Below, piece after piece: positions 11,032-21,666 of a DNA stretch of 64,000 bases; positions within the stretch are counted from its first letter, which is position 1, and every line of letters starts with the position of its first letter. The stretch covers positions 23,411,868-23,475,867 of the forward strand of contig NC_052488.1 in NCBI RefSeq assembly GCF_009730915.1. The letters are read 5' to 3'. The notes beneath the pieces are model-generated. The model was not told the origin of the DNA, ran no database searches, and saw nothing but the letters and a program-made list of their open reading frames with translations. This DNA is from Dioscorea cayenensis subsp. rotundata. Its lineage: Eukaryota; Streptophyta; Magnoliopsida; Dioscoreales; Dioscoreaceae. Made by a program: the position numbers and the translations under genes.

Positions 11032-11325
11032 TGCTACATCACACTGCAGAGTGATGGAAACCTGGTCATTTATGACGATAGTAACACCGCCGTGTGGGCG
11101 AGCAACACCAACTTAGCAGAAGCCACCTACGTCCTCATCATACAAAAAGATCGCAATCTTGTGCTCTATGGCGCCGCATGCTGGGCAACCAACACCAACA
11201 TCGGTGGCTCTGCAGGTGCTATGTTCATCAAAAGTAAGGCCACCATCTTTGGTGCTTTGCCTGCTAATAAAACTACCGAAGAAGCCAAGGCATCTGGTAC
11301 TATATCCATGGTTATCAACAATTAA
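11032..11325 (+). pseudogene. GNA-type lectin, 3' part of the gene split by Copia-1
   Basis: It continues the lectin that starts at 4254. After the duplicated CCAGG the frame resumes in phase with the conserved Cys-Tyr-Ile-Thr. The second and third mannose sites (LQSDGNLVIY, IQKDRNLVLY) are intact. About 97 codons end in a C-terminal extension with TIFGALPANKTTEEAK, typical of the vacuolar propeptide removed in this family. Together the halves encode 176 residues, like the 175-residue lectin at 35706. The piece has no promoter of its own now, though the right LTR could drive transcription into it. Confidence 0.9.
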
Positions 11326-11757
11326 GTGATGATGAGGATCAGTACTGATCGAGAGCCTCATGTATTAACGGATAAATAAGCGCATTACGTCGCAGCTTAT
11401 GCACGTTTGAACGCTTTTAATATATATATATATATATACATGATATTTATGTATCCAGTGAGTTCAATTTCTATTTTCTAATGTCTAATGTTGCAGGTGA
11501 TGGAGGTATATATATATATACACCTCATGCCGGACATCATGCAGTCCTAATTATGTGTTGCACATATGCTGATGATTCTCGATGTACTGGTTGTTCGTTC
11601 TTAATTATAAGGTTTAAAATATATTATATATACGTAGCAACCTGCACATCCATCTGTTGAGTTCTTGCTCGGACTCAATGATGATATTCAGCAAATAATT
11701 AACCACCTGATGCATGATAAGATTTTAAAAAAGTAATTTAAAAATTAAAATATAGTC
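11326..11757 (+). other. 3' flank of the split lectin
   Basis: Lectin 3' UTR and spacer. An AATAAG-like signal lies near 11373; short (TA)n runs occur at about 11418-11438 and 11506-11520. No gene seen. Confidence 0.45.
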
Positions 11758-11829
11758 AAGATTCTTTAAAATATTGTCAAGGAATATGAAATTTTGTCAA
11801 GGAATAGGAAATTTACGGATGAGATTCCT

Positions 11830-14460
11830 GGGCGGCTCTCGGGACCTTTAGGGCGGCGTTCGGGAATCTCACGGTGGCGCTCGCCTTCCTCGAGGCGGAC
11901 CTCGTGGTGGTCCTCGTTACTCGCATGGTGGTGCTCGCGGAGGTACTCGTCAGGGCCACGGTGTACCTCGTAGGGATATCCGCTCGTCCGTCCCATCTCA
12001 TTCAAACTTAAACACCGAACCCTCGTCCACTCATCCACAACCTCTAGCGAATGAGCCACCGAAGAACAAAAACTCTCCTGTGAAAGATGGTGTTTTCTTT
12101 GAAGACATTGCTCGTCTCTCCCCGCCTCCTGAGAACACCACATCCTCATTTAATACCTCGTTGAAGCGCCGTCGCTCTCCGGAGACAGAAGAGATCTACA
12201 AGCGTTGCCTTAGGCCCGGGTATAAAGCTGATGATTGCCGCCACCAGCTTACCTACCGTCGTTGTTCTGGAGTCGGGCACTTTGCAGCTCGGTGTCCTCT
12301 CAAACATTCCCATTCTGGAGCCCTCGCTGCGAACCCTAGCTCGACGAGGAAGTTACCTCCCTCTAAACCTCTACTTCATATACCCTCTCCTCGCCCTAAC
12401 TCTGAGATCTCCTCTCTTAGGGTTTCTCTACCCATCTCCGAGGCCATCATCCATTCTAAAGAGATCTTAAAAGACGGGTAACCATCAAAATTCTCTCAGG
12501 CAATGCAAGCGTTCAATCGCTCCATGATGCATTGCCAGATCAATTGAACTCCGACCAATGCGAGAACATTACTCCGTTTGGTGATTATTTTATACTCACT
12601 CTTTTCACGGTTAGAGCAGCGATTGCCATCGTCAAGAAAAATTAGATTACTCTCTCCACCAAACACGGTCCTTGCATTGTCAGCCTCTCCCATTGGACGC
12701 CGGAATTTGGATCTCATGCCGTGGCTGCCGGAAACTACAACTGGATTAGATTATCCAATCTTCCTCTCCATTGCTGGAACTGGGATTCCATTGTGGAGGT
12801 ACTGAGGCCCCTTGGAGATTTAATATCTGTTCAAAAGAAAGAAGACGGCATTCCGATGATCCGTTCGAAAATGATTCATTGCTGGAACTGGGATTCCATT
12901 GCTCGAACATATGAGATCCCTGGTGAGACTTAAATCCCCTACTCGCTTCCCTATTGAGATGATCGTCGACATGGGAGTAAGAAGTTTTAAAGTTCGACTC
13001 GAAGATGACGGCATTCCGATCATCCGTTCGAAATTGATTCATGGCTCTGCTTCAGCGAAGAAACCAGTCGCGTCTTCATCCTCTCGGCCGCCGGCTCCTA
13101 CAGAAAACTTTCAGACCACCGCCGTGAACTCGGACGACTTGTCCCTGTATAAGGAAAGCCGGAGCTCCGGTGACATCCCCACAGCAGCCCCCCAGATTCC
13201 TCCGATCTCTCGAGAGAGAAACGAGGAAAGGGACAAGCTGCTCATGCACAGCGGCCACATGAAGAAAGATCACACAATGGCCATCCGTGTGCATCGTGAT
13301 CAGCTCTCTTCTGATCAACTTGGAGCCTTGCGGGTGTCTGGATCGCCTTGGGATCAATCTTCTTCTGATTTCCTTAATAATTCAAAAGCTACCCAATCTC
13401 TAGACACCCAAACTCAATCCTTGGGATCTCATGAAATTTTGGCTCCTCGGGATCTGATCTCATCTGAATCCAAAGCTGATTTCTCAGTGGAGTTGGATTT
13501 GCCTCGGGATGGGATTGATGCTAATAATCCTTTAATTGATTCAACCCAATTAGCCCAATCTCATCCAAACCCAATTAAACACATCCTTGATCCGAATTTG
13601 TTAACTAATTCTATACTTAAGCAAACCACTTCTTTATCAGATTCTTCAAATAAAATTAAAGGCAAGGAAATTGCTATTCCTATGGAAACCGATTCCCCTA
13701 ATTCAGAGGTATTACCTATACATCTTAATTCCTTGCCTCCGAATATTCCTATCCCTGATGGATATAAATGGATCTTTGTTCATGGAGGTTGGACACATGT
13801 TCCCACCATTAATTCAGAGAAATTCTTCTCTCAAGATCCTACTCCCCCTATCACTCCTTTGGATCATTCTGATGATGAGCTGCTCGACTGGGGGGACGAT
13901 GATGACATTCCTACTGATGGGATAGCAGATGATGAACTTATTCTGAATGAGAAAAGCATTCATCAGTTGGAGTCTGATATTCACCCGGATGACCTGATAT
14001 CTGATTTTGCTCATGTTTCAGGGAAATATGTAATCAGGGAGATGGATTATTCTCCAGACATGATTGTAGAAAAAGCACATGACAATCTACCTACAGAGAA
14101 GCTTCCTGTTGTTGTCACCATTCCTAGCCAGACTCAACAGCAAATTAGAAGAAGTGATCGACAAAAGGAACCCTCTGGTCGATGGAACGAAGAAGCTGGT
14201 TTCATTCCTCTTCACCCAGATCTTCAAAGAAAAAAGTACCCACCAACCCCAGAGACGGTATGCCCAATTCTATTAATGCAGTCGTTTTTTCTTCATGGAA
14301 TGATACACAATTCTTTAAATATAGTAATGCATGTGGTGTTAAATTTCAAGGATCCCCGAACCATAAGCTTAAATGCCTAGCAAAAGTTCGTAGTCTAGAA
14401 TCTTCTAGGGCTGGAACATCTACTTCTTCTTCTGGATCTCCTTCGAGATCTAATAGCTAG
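11830..14460 (+). pseudogene. LINE-1 ORF1
   Basis: An N-terminal Arg/Gly-rich stretch (frame of GGPRGGPRYSHGG, about 11895-11930) is followed by two CCHC knuckles at 12205-12296 (CLRPGYKADDC, CSGVGHFAARC), then the L1 ORF1 core with WIRLSNLPLHCW near 12740-12780, and an acidic, Ser/Pro-rich C-terminus to 14460. The frame changes several times between 12480 and 12900 and again near 14200-14380. Within the core, pieces around 12767-12905 and 12840-13040 repeat each other (CATTGCTGGAACTGGGATTC twice; GACGGCATTCCGAT twice), so a local duplication has occurred. ORF1 proteins coat LINE RNA. Confidence 0.8.
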
Positions 14461-14475
14461 ACCTCATTTTTTTTA

Positions 14476-17400
14476 ATGATTATTCTATGTTGGAATGTTA
14501 GGGGACTTGGCAGACCCTCTAAACGCAATTTAGTTAAAGACATAATTTTTTTCTTCACGAGAAGATATAGTCTGTTTACAAGAATCCAAACTCCAAGAAA
14601 TTCATAGTTCTATTTGGAGATCAATTGGTGGATCGAAACTGAATTCTTTTGATTACCTACCAGCCCTTGGGTCCGCTGGTGGCATCATCATTGCTTGGGA
14701 TAGCTCCAATGTAACGGGCACCTTAATTCACAAGGGGGCCTTCTCTATCACTTTAGAATTCACAAATCTTTCACTCAACACTAAATGGGCTTGCACTAGT
14801 GTTTATGGCCCAAATGACAGTTCTCTAAAATTGAATTTTGGAATGAACTCCGCACTATCATAAATTTACACGAATTACCCTGGCTAATTTGTGGAGACTT
14901 TAACACCTCTTTCACTTTGAACGATAAAAACAAAGGAAACCCTAATCCTAGGGAAATCGCTAATTCCCAACAGCTTCTTGGGGATCTCAATCTTATTGAT
15001 CCTCCGTTACATGGGCGCAACTTCACTTTGACTAACGGACAATCCGATCCATTATGGGTCAGACTGGACAGATTTTTATACTCACATGATTGGCCACTGT
15101 TATTTCCCAGATCAATCCAAAGTTCTCTTCCGAGAATCGGTTCTGACCACTCCCCTATTTACCTGGATTTCGGCAACCATTACGCTCGCTCTAGAATTTT
15201 CAGACTTGAAAAATCTTGGTATTCCAACGATCTTCTAGAGAACTTAATCCAAGGTTGGTGGGCAGACTATAATCCTGTTGGTTGTGGAGCCTATATCATT
15301 TCCAAAAAATTCGCTTACTTAAAATCTAAACTAAGCATTTGGGCGAAAGAAAATTTTGGTGCTTCTAATCTTCTCAAAAAATGTTTGCTTGCTGATTTAA
15401 ATTCACTTGACACCATACGAGAAAGCTGAAATCTTTCAGTGGATGAATCTACCCGTTTTACCCACATTCAATCTGAACTTTACACTCTATTAAAACAAGA
15501 GGAGATTTACTGGAAACAGCGTTCTAGAATTACTTGGCTTAAAGAGGGTGATGCAAATACAAAATATTTTCATCTTCTGGCTAATGGCAGGAGGAATAAA
15601 AATTTTATTCCAAGAATTCGAAGTAATGGGAATTGGATTGAAGGTAACCAAAAAATTGGAAAAATCTTCACTGACCACTTCCAAACCCTGCTTGGTACAC
15701 GGATTTCACATCGATTCTTGCTCAACCGGCACCACCTTTTTAATTTCAAAGATAGAGTTGACCTCTCATCACTAGAACTTCCTTTTTCTTCTGAAGAAGT
15801 AAATAATGTTGTGTTCGATCTTAACGTAGATAAGGCTCTAGGTCCAGATGGATTCCCTATGTTCTTTTTTCAAAAACACTTGAATCTTATCTAGAGAGAT
15901 ATATTTAAAATCTGTAGTGATTTTTATGATGGCACTATCAACTATGAAAGACTCAATTGAGTTCACATTGCTCTTATTGGCAAAACAAACTCCCCAACTG
16001 AGGTCTCTGAATTCAGGCCCATCAGTCTTATCAATTCTACCTGTAAAATCATTTCCAAAGTTCTCGCCTCTAGATTGAGTCAAAAGATTGGTTCCTTAGT
16101 GGATAATTCTCAATATGGATTCATTAAGGGTAGATGCATTGCAGATAATATTATTGCTACCCAGGAAGTGATTTTTAACCTCCAAAAAAAAGAAAATTCT
16201 TGGCTATGCTCTTAAAGTTGATTTTGCTAAAGCCTTTGACTCCTTGGACTGAAATTTTCTTCTAGAGATTCTAGAAGCTAGAGGATTTGGCAATCGCTGG
16301 ATCTCATGGATACACACCATTCTCAAAATAGCCAAAACTCAAATTCTCATTAACTGTACTACTCAGGGTTACATTCGTTGCAAAAGAGGTCTGAGACAAG
16401 GTGACCCTCTTTCTCCCCTTCTCTTTGCTTTAGCGGCTGATACTCTTAGTGTCATGTTCTTTCACGCGATTAATTCCAAAGTACTGATTGGGGTACAACT
16501 TGACCAATCTAATAGCATTTGCCATTTACAATATGCTGATGATCTTATCATATTCTCGGTTGGTGGACATGAAGATCTCAAAATTGTTAAATTAATTCTT
16601 TACCTCTTCGAAGGTTGCTCTGGTCTTTCAATCAACTTTTCAAAAAGCTGCCTATATTCCACCAATTTCGGTTACCAACAAATTCCTTCTCCGCAAGAAT
16701 CCTTAATTGTAACAAAGATTATCTACCCATCACTTACCTGGGTGTACCCCTTTCTGGTAGACGACCCAGAAGAACTGACTGGACAAAGCTGATCGAATCT
16801 GTTCGTGCTAGACTCACACCATGGAAAGCAATCTACCTTTCACTGGGGGTAGTTTAACTCTTATCAATTCTGTGTTATCCTTTATACCAGTTTATTGGAT
16901 GTCAGTTTTCAAACTTCCTAACTGGGTCATACAAGAGATCGACAAAATCAGGAGAGACTTTCTTTGTAAAGGCCCTGACCTGGGAACTAAGGGGATAAGA
17001 TTAATCGCTTGGAAAAGAATTTGTCGTCCCCGAAGCATGGGTGGCTGGGGCATCCTTGATCTCCAAGAATTCAATAAAGCTTTACTTGGAAAATGGTGGT
17101 GGAAATTTATAACTACACCGGAATCTTGTTGGTCCAAGATTATTAAAGCTAATTATTTATACAGAGATTCCCCAAGCTTCCTTTTTTCACAACCTCCAAG
17201 AAATAAGTCATTCTTTTGGGCGGGAATTAATACCATACTTTACCCATTTCGATCCTGCTTAATCAATTCAATTGGCAATGGAGAAAAAAACTTTATTTTG
17301 GTATGATAGATGGCTGGAGGGCCAGTCCCCCAAAAAACGCTGGGAAACTCTCTTTCTGGACTGCCCTTACCCTTGGATTACTTTAAAATAATTTATTCAT

Positions 17401-17742
17401 ATTCTCAATTCCCAGGGTAATCCATTTAGATCTGCCACTGCAAATGATTTTGCCAGCTTACTACCCTCCTTACCGAATTATTCCAATGATCATAATGATT
17501 CCTACTGACCAAATATTTGGCTGGAACGCAATAATCGTATATTCAACCAAATATGCTCATCTACTTCTACTACAATATATAAAACTGCTAATATGATTCT
17601 CTCTTGGATTTCTGCAGATTCAGACTCCCACCAATTGGAAGCCTTAGAGGGTACTCAGAAGATCAAGCGTTCCCTAAACTTCCTCAGTTCCAGATCTACT
17701 GACCACACCGGAGATCTGGCCCCCAATCCGATTCAGGAGTAG
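14476..17742 (+). pseudogene. LINE-1 ORF2 (endonuclease-reverse transcriptase)
   Basis: It begins with the apurinic-type endonuclease start (CWNVRGLGRPSKR), then ICGDFNT and GSDHSPI. The reverse transcriptase follows: LKEGDANTKYFH, DKALGPDGFP, FRPISLIN, KVDFAKAFDSLD, RGLRQGDPLSP and the catalytic QYADDLIIFS at about 16530. Later come SGRRPRR and GGWGILDLQEFNKALLGKWWWKF. Stops occur near 14600, 15427, 15892, 15958 and 16250; frame changes near 14570, 16670 and 16850. The zinc-finger (zf-RVT) region expected after about 17500 is missing: the text jumps to WLERNNRIFN near the C-terminus, so a deletion removed it. Confidence 0.87.
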
Positions 17743-19245
17743 TTCGTTTCTTTTTTCACTGAGCTGGCATGTGTCCATATGGCTGACTTCGCCGGCTTCA
17801 GATTGCTCTTCTTTTTCCTCCACCTTTTTAATTTCTATGTACTATGTTCTCCTCATCCATGGTGAGGATAGCGGTTCTCGCTTTGTTTCTTTTGTTTGTT
17901 GTCTTATCTTTTGTACTTTGTATCTCCTTGTTCAGCTTTTTTTAATAAATTTATGGTTTATCCACTTTTTTTCCAAAAGATTCTTTAAAGGCGGCTCTTG
18001 CATATAAGGGTAAAGAAAAGCACTTAGGCAAGGAATAAGTTTTTTTTTTTTCTGAACTGTCTTTTAATTAAAGTTTTAATATAAATATCTTCAAGTAAAA
18101 TTAAAGATGTTTCCTGAAGTTTTTATTTCGTTAGTTATTTATTCTTTATATAAAAAATATAGATAAAGTCGATGACTGCTTGTGAATAACTTTAATATAT
18201 TGGAAACCTATATTGATGAAACCAAGGAAAGAGATGTTTGCTCAATAATAATTGAGTAAAAAGTTTGAAGAGACAAAATAATTGAAGAGGCAATATTGAA
18301 AATTGTACAAATACATTAAATTCAATGATTAATTTAGAAAAAAAATTATTTAATGATGCACAAAGTTTTTCATGTAACAAGTAAAAAAAATTGAAAAGAT
18401 CTCCAAAACATAACAATTAAAAAAGGAACAAAAGGAGTATATATCAATGTTTTTAAAACCGGACCGGAAAAACAGGGACATGGCCCATAGCCCGTGTCCG
18501 GTTTTAGAATAATTGTTGACCATATTTTGAACCGGTCAAACCCAGCCAAACCCAGTGAATCGGCCGGTCGGACCAAAACCGGAGTGAACCCGGTTTTCAT
18601 TTTTTTTTTGTAAGAAAGGACTTAGGGCATTAATTGGCTTTTTTTTTCATGATGCTCTTTGAGTCTTGATTTGTCAAAAATATTGTTTGGATTTTTAGAA
18701 CTTTGGAGTTTGGAGATATGAGAAAATAAACAAAAGAAGAAACTTGTAAATTATTTAAGAGGTATAGATTATTTAGGACTTATTTTATTTTATACTCTTA
18801 TTTTAATGGTATTGATGATCAAATATGAGAATTAAATTAAGCATACTTAGTTTTAGCTTTGTTTTGAATTTTTTTTTGTTCATGCCTTGTCTCATCCTCA
18901 CATAATTAGTAATTTAATTAGTGGTTTAACTTATGTAGTTATCATTATCCATTTATGATTAATAGATTAAGAAATAGAAAGTTTAGGGAGTTGTATTTGT
19001 TGCTTTATCTAGATTAATTATTTGAATCTTCAACAATTTTGATAAAATCATAATGATATTAAAATAAATATTTAAGATAATTATGATTAAAAATATGATA
19101 AACTTTGTATATACATAGAGTAATGCTATTCATTTTGAAAATAGTGTTCTAAAAATCTAGGGTTGCATTTTTTGTTTTTTTGCCACTCTACCTCCAGAGT
19201 TGCATTTAGAATATTAATTCAAAACACTATTTCAGAATGTATAGA

Positions 19246-19249
<4 letters not shown>

Positions 19250-19296
<47 letters not shown>
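19250..19296. repeat. (TA)n microsatellite
   Basis: An uninterrupted TA run of about 46 bases. Confidence 0.95.
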
Positions 19297-19301
<5 letters not shown>

Positions 19302-19485
19302 TTTGAGTGGCCTTCATAAAATATCTTTAAAAATTAAAAATTTTATATTACCTGTGAAACAACAAAGTAAAAGCATCAAGAAATATAAAAGGTAAAAATA
19401 AAAATTATGTAAATTCAAAAAAAAATCTACGGATATATAAAACAGCAAGGGGGAAGGATAGTTTCCTAAATTGATTTGATTTTAA

Positions 19486-19518
<33 letters not shown>

Positions 19519-19535
19519 GTTGTTGTTGTTGTTAT
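19486..19535. repeat. Compound (ATT)n(GTT)n microsatellite
   Basis: About 11 ATT units pass into about 5 GTT units. Similar ATT runs occur at 20796-20819 and 50308-50341. Confidence 0.95.
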
Positions 19536-19885
19536 TTAATTTTCACTTAATTCTAGTTCTAAATAATTGCATAAGCTTCAATACAAATGTATTTGATATG
19601 TTCTCTTTGGAATTTTTGTCATTCACCATGTAATGATTTACACTGTTAATTAGGTTTATGTCAAAATATTGTTATTTTATTGTTGTTTTTAGAAGACTAA
19701 CAATAGGACAGTAGGTATTTTATTTGTTTATTAAGTTTGATTCAGGTTATTTATTTATTAATATTATATATATATAATTTGTTTATTTATTTTTTTTCTA
19801 TTTATTTAGTCTTATATTCAAACCAAATTGAAAGAAATATTTTTTTAAAAAAAATCAATTCCAAAATTAAAAATTAATTCAAAGT

Positions 19886-20557
19886 CACATTACACCAAAA
19901 AAGTACTTCTGAGGTATTTTTAAATCCCTATATAGGCGGTTATAACTGCCTTTATAAGTATAGCGTTCTACATTTTAGAGCTGGTTTGTACCAACCGTTG
20001 GGTAAGTTTTATCTATGGAAGCGGTTTTTAATACCAAGAGTAGAGGTGGTTTTTAACCACGGCGAAGCTCTCCTTGACCGTCAATTTCTCCACCACCTTC
20101 CTGAGATTAATGGCATCCAATTAGTTGGTGGAGAAGGAAATTAGGGTTTTGGTCCCATCATCGTCTTCATCGTCGCAATTGTTAAGGGTGAGAGAAGAGG
20201 TTTAGTTGAAGAGATCGATGTGAATCTCATCATCGCTGGAAAACCAACCGCTATCGCCGGGGGAGGAGCTAGGTCGGGATTAGGGGTAGGGTTTAGGCGA
20301 GAGTCGACCTTGCCGAGAGGAGGGGAGGGGAAAGGGAGTCGTGGCACTTAGATCTTAGAAATCTCCTCTCCTTGGAGTTGCCGCTCGAGTAAATGAAAAA
20401 GGCTAGAGAAGCATCTTGTATGAAATTTAATTTTTAGATGCGGTTATTATTTTAAACCGGCTTTAAAAATAGAATGATTTTTTTATTTTAATTATGGAGC
20501 CAGTTTTAAAAAATCACCTCTTCATGTCTACCTCTAAGAAATTAAATTAATGTAGTG
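19886..20557. mobile_element. Putative short non-autonomous CACTA-like element
   Basis: The left end CACATTACACCAAAAAAG and the right end ...TTAATGTAGTG (CACTACATTAA on the other strand) resemble CACTA termini. Subterminal copies of GGCGGTTATAAC / GCGGTTTTTAA / GGTGGTTTTTAACC occur near both ends, as in CACTA elements. The middle (20060-20350) is GC-rich and codes for nothing I recognise. The flanking three bases (AGT and TCA) do not match, which weakens the call. Confidence 0.45.
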
Positions 20558-20902
20558 TCAATCAATTATTTCATGAAATCTCAAGTTACCATAACGGATA
20601 TCCTTCTTTTTGTAAAAAAAACACCTCAAGATTTTGGATGCAGCCATTAGTGTAACGCTTTTGTTGTTGCATGGTTTGTCCTTATAAGGGTAATTAAAAG
20701 ACTTAAAACTATTTTGAAACTAAGCGAATCAATAAATTTTAAAATTTATAAATAAAAATGGCGAAATAATAATTCTCTAAAAGTTGTGATTTTTATTTTA
20801 TATTATTATTATTATTATTTCGATAATAGGCAACAAGCACGTTTGAGTTAAGGGTTATTAGTTACAGTGATGCTTTATTGTTATGTAAAGCAGTAATGCC
20901 CA

Positions 20903-20945
<43 letters not shown>

Positions 20946-20975
20946 TCACATTATTGCACAATCCGAAGTCATCAA
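20558..20975. other. AT-rich spacer with (ATT)n microsatellite at 20903-20942
   Basis: No gene seen. The microsatellite has about 13 ATT units and lies 35 bp from the Copia-2 insertion site. Confidence 0.6.
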
Positions 20976-20980
20976 GGAAC

Positions 20981-21438
20981 TGTTGGAATCTGATTGAAGA
21001 GTAAAGGAGAGGAGCTTAATGGTTCTGCAGGCATGCCTGAGTTAATGTTTAAATGTTTTTGATTTGTGTGTTTGAGGTTGTTTGAGTGTGAGTGTTGTAA
21101 TAGAGGGTATAAGTGTAATTTGTGTATATTTGATGTTGGGTAAGTTTGTTGTGATCCAGGAGAGAAAGGTTATCAATGGTGGAGATTAAAAGCATCAAGA
21201 TGAGTGGATTTAGTTCAAGGCAAGCAAGTGGTCAAGTTGTGCTTTCTCTGTGAGACTGACAAGGAGTTATGAAGTACTTATTTTAAACTTAGGATAATGT
21301 TAGAAAATAGGGTGTGTGTGTGTGTGTGATGTTTATCTGTTTTTTGATTGGAATTCTCTGAACTGATGCTTGCTTGGGAGAAGATAGTGAACAAGGCTTT
21401 GTTTTATTTTGAGTATGTTGTTTGTTTGAATGTGAACA
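20981..21438 (+). repeat. Left LTR of Copia-2
   Basis: TGTTGGAATCTG ... GTGAACA. Contains a (GT)n run near 21311 that is one unit longer than in the right LTR. Confidence 0.94.
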
Positions 21439-21441
21439 AAG

Positions 21442-21453
21442 TGGTATCAGAGC
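21442..21453 (+). promoter_or_regulatory. Primer-binding site of Copia-2
   Basis: TGGTATCAGAGC, complementary to initiator methionine tRNA, begins three bases after the LTR. Confidence 0.9.
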
Positions 21454-21666
21454 TCCGAGGTGGCTGTTTTTGATGTTTCTTGTCATCTCTGTTATGCTGT
21501 GAAGTGTTTGTGAGGTGTTGTGAAGCATAAGGTGTTTGTGTGTTGCTTTGAAGTGTTGTGAGAAGTGTGCAGAAGTGGTTTGTTGTGAGTGAAGAGGTTT
21601 GTGTTTTAAGAGGTTCTAAGTTTGCAAGTGCAGATTTGGGGTGTTGGTTAGTCAAAACAGAGAAAG

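Larger units (their letters stand above)
11771..17976 (+). mobile_element. LINE-1: near full-length, decayed L1-type retrotransposon
   Basis: A 6.2-kb element flanked by a 13-bp target duplication AAGATTCTTTAAA (11758-11770 and 17977-17989). It contains ORF1 (zinc-knuckle nucleic-acid binding) and ORF2 (endonuclease, reverse transcriptase) in that order. The 3' end is pyrimidine-rich with TTTATGGTTTATCC and CACTTTTTTT and has no long poly(A). Many stops and frameshifts, and a deletion in the C-terminal part of ORF2, show it is old. Confidence 0.88.
17990..19885. other. AT-rich spacer
   Basis: No gene seen. 18446-18600 is dense in CCGG and CGGTTTT words (AAAACCGGACCGG, CCGGTTTTAG, ACCCGGTTTTC), like a degenerate end of a small plant DNA transposon, but clean boundaries are lacking. 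Microsatellites are listed separately. Confidence 0.4.

Noticed and set aside
12899..14380. A 493-codon open frame as a host gene
   Set aside because: It lies between LINE zinc knuckles and LINE ORF2 inside the LINE-1 target duplication; it is the C-terminal part of ORF1.
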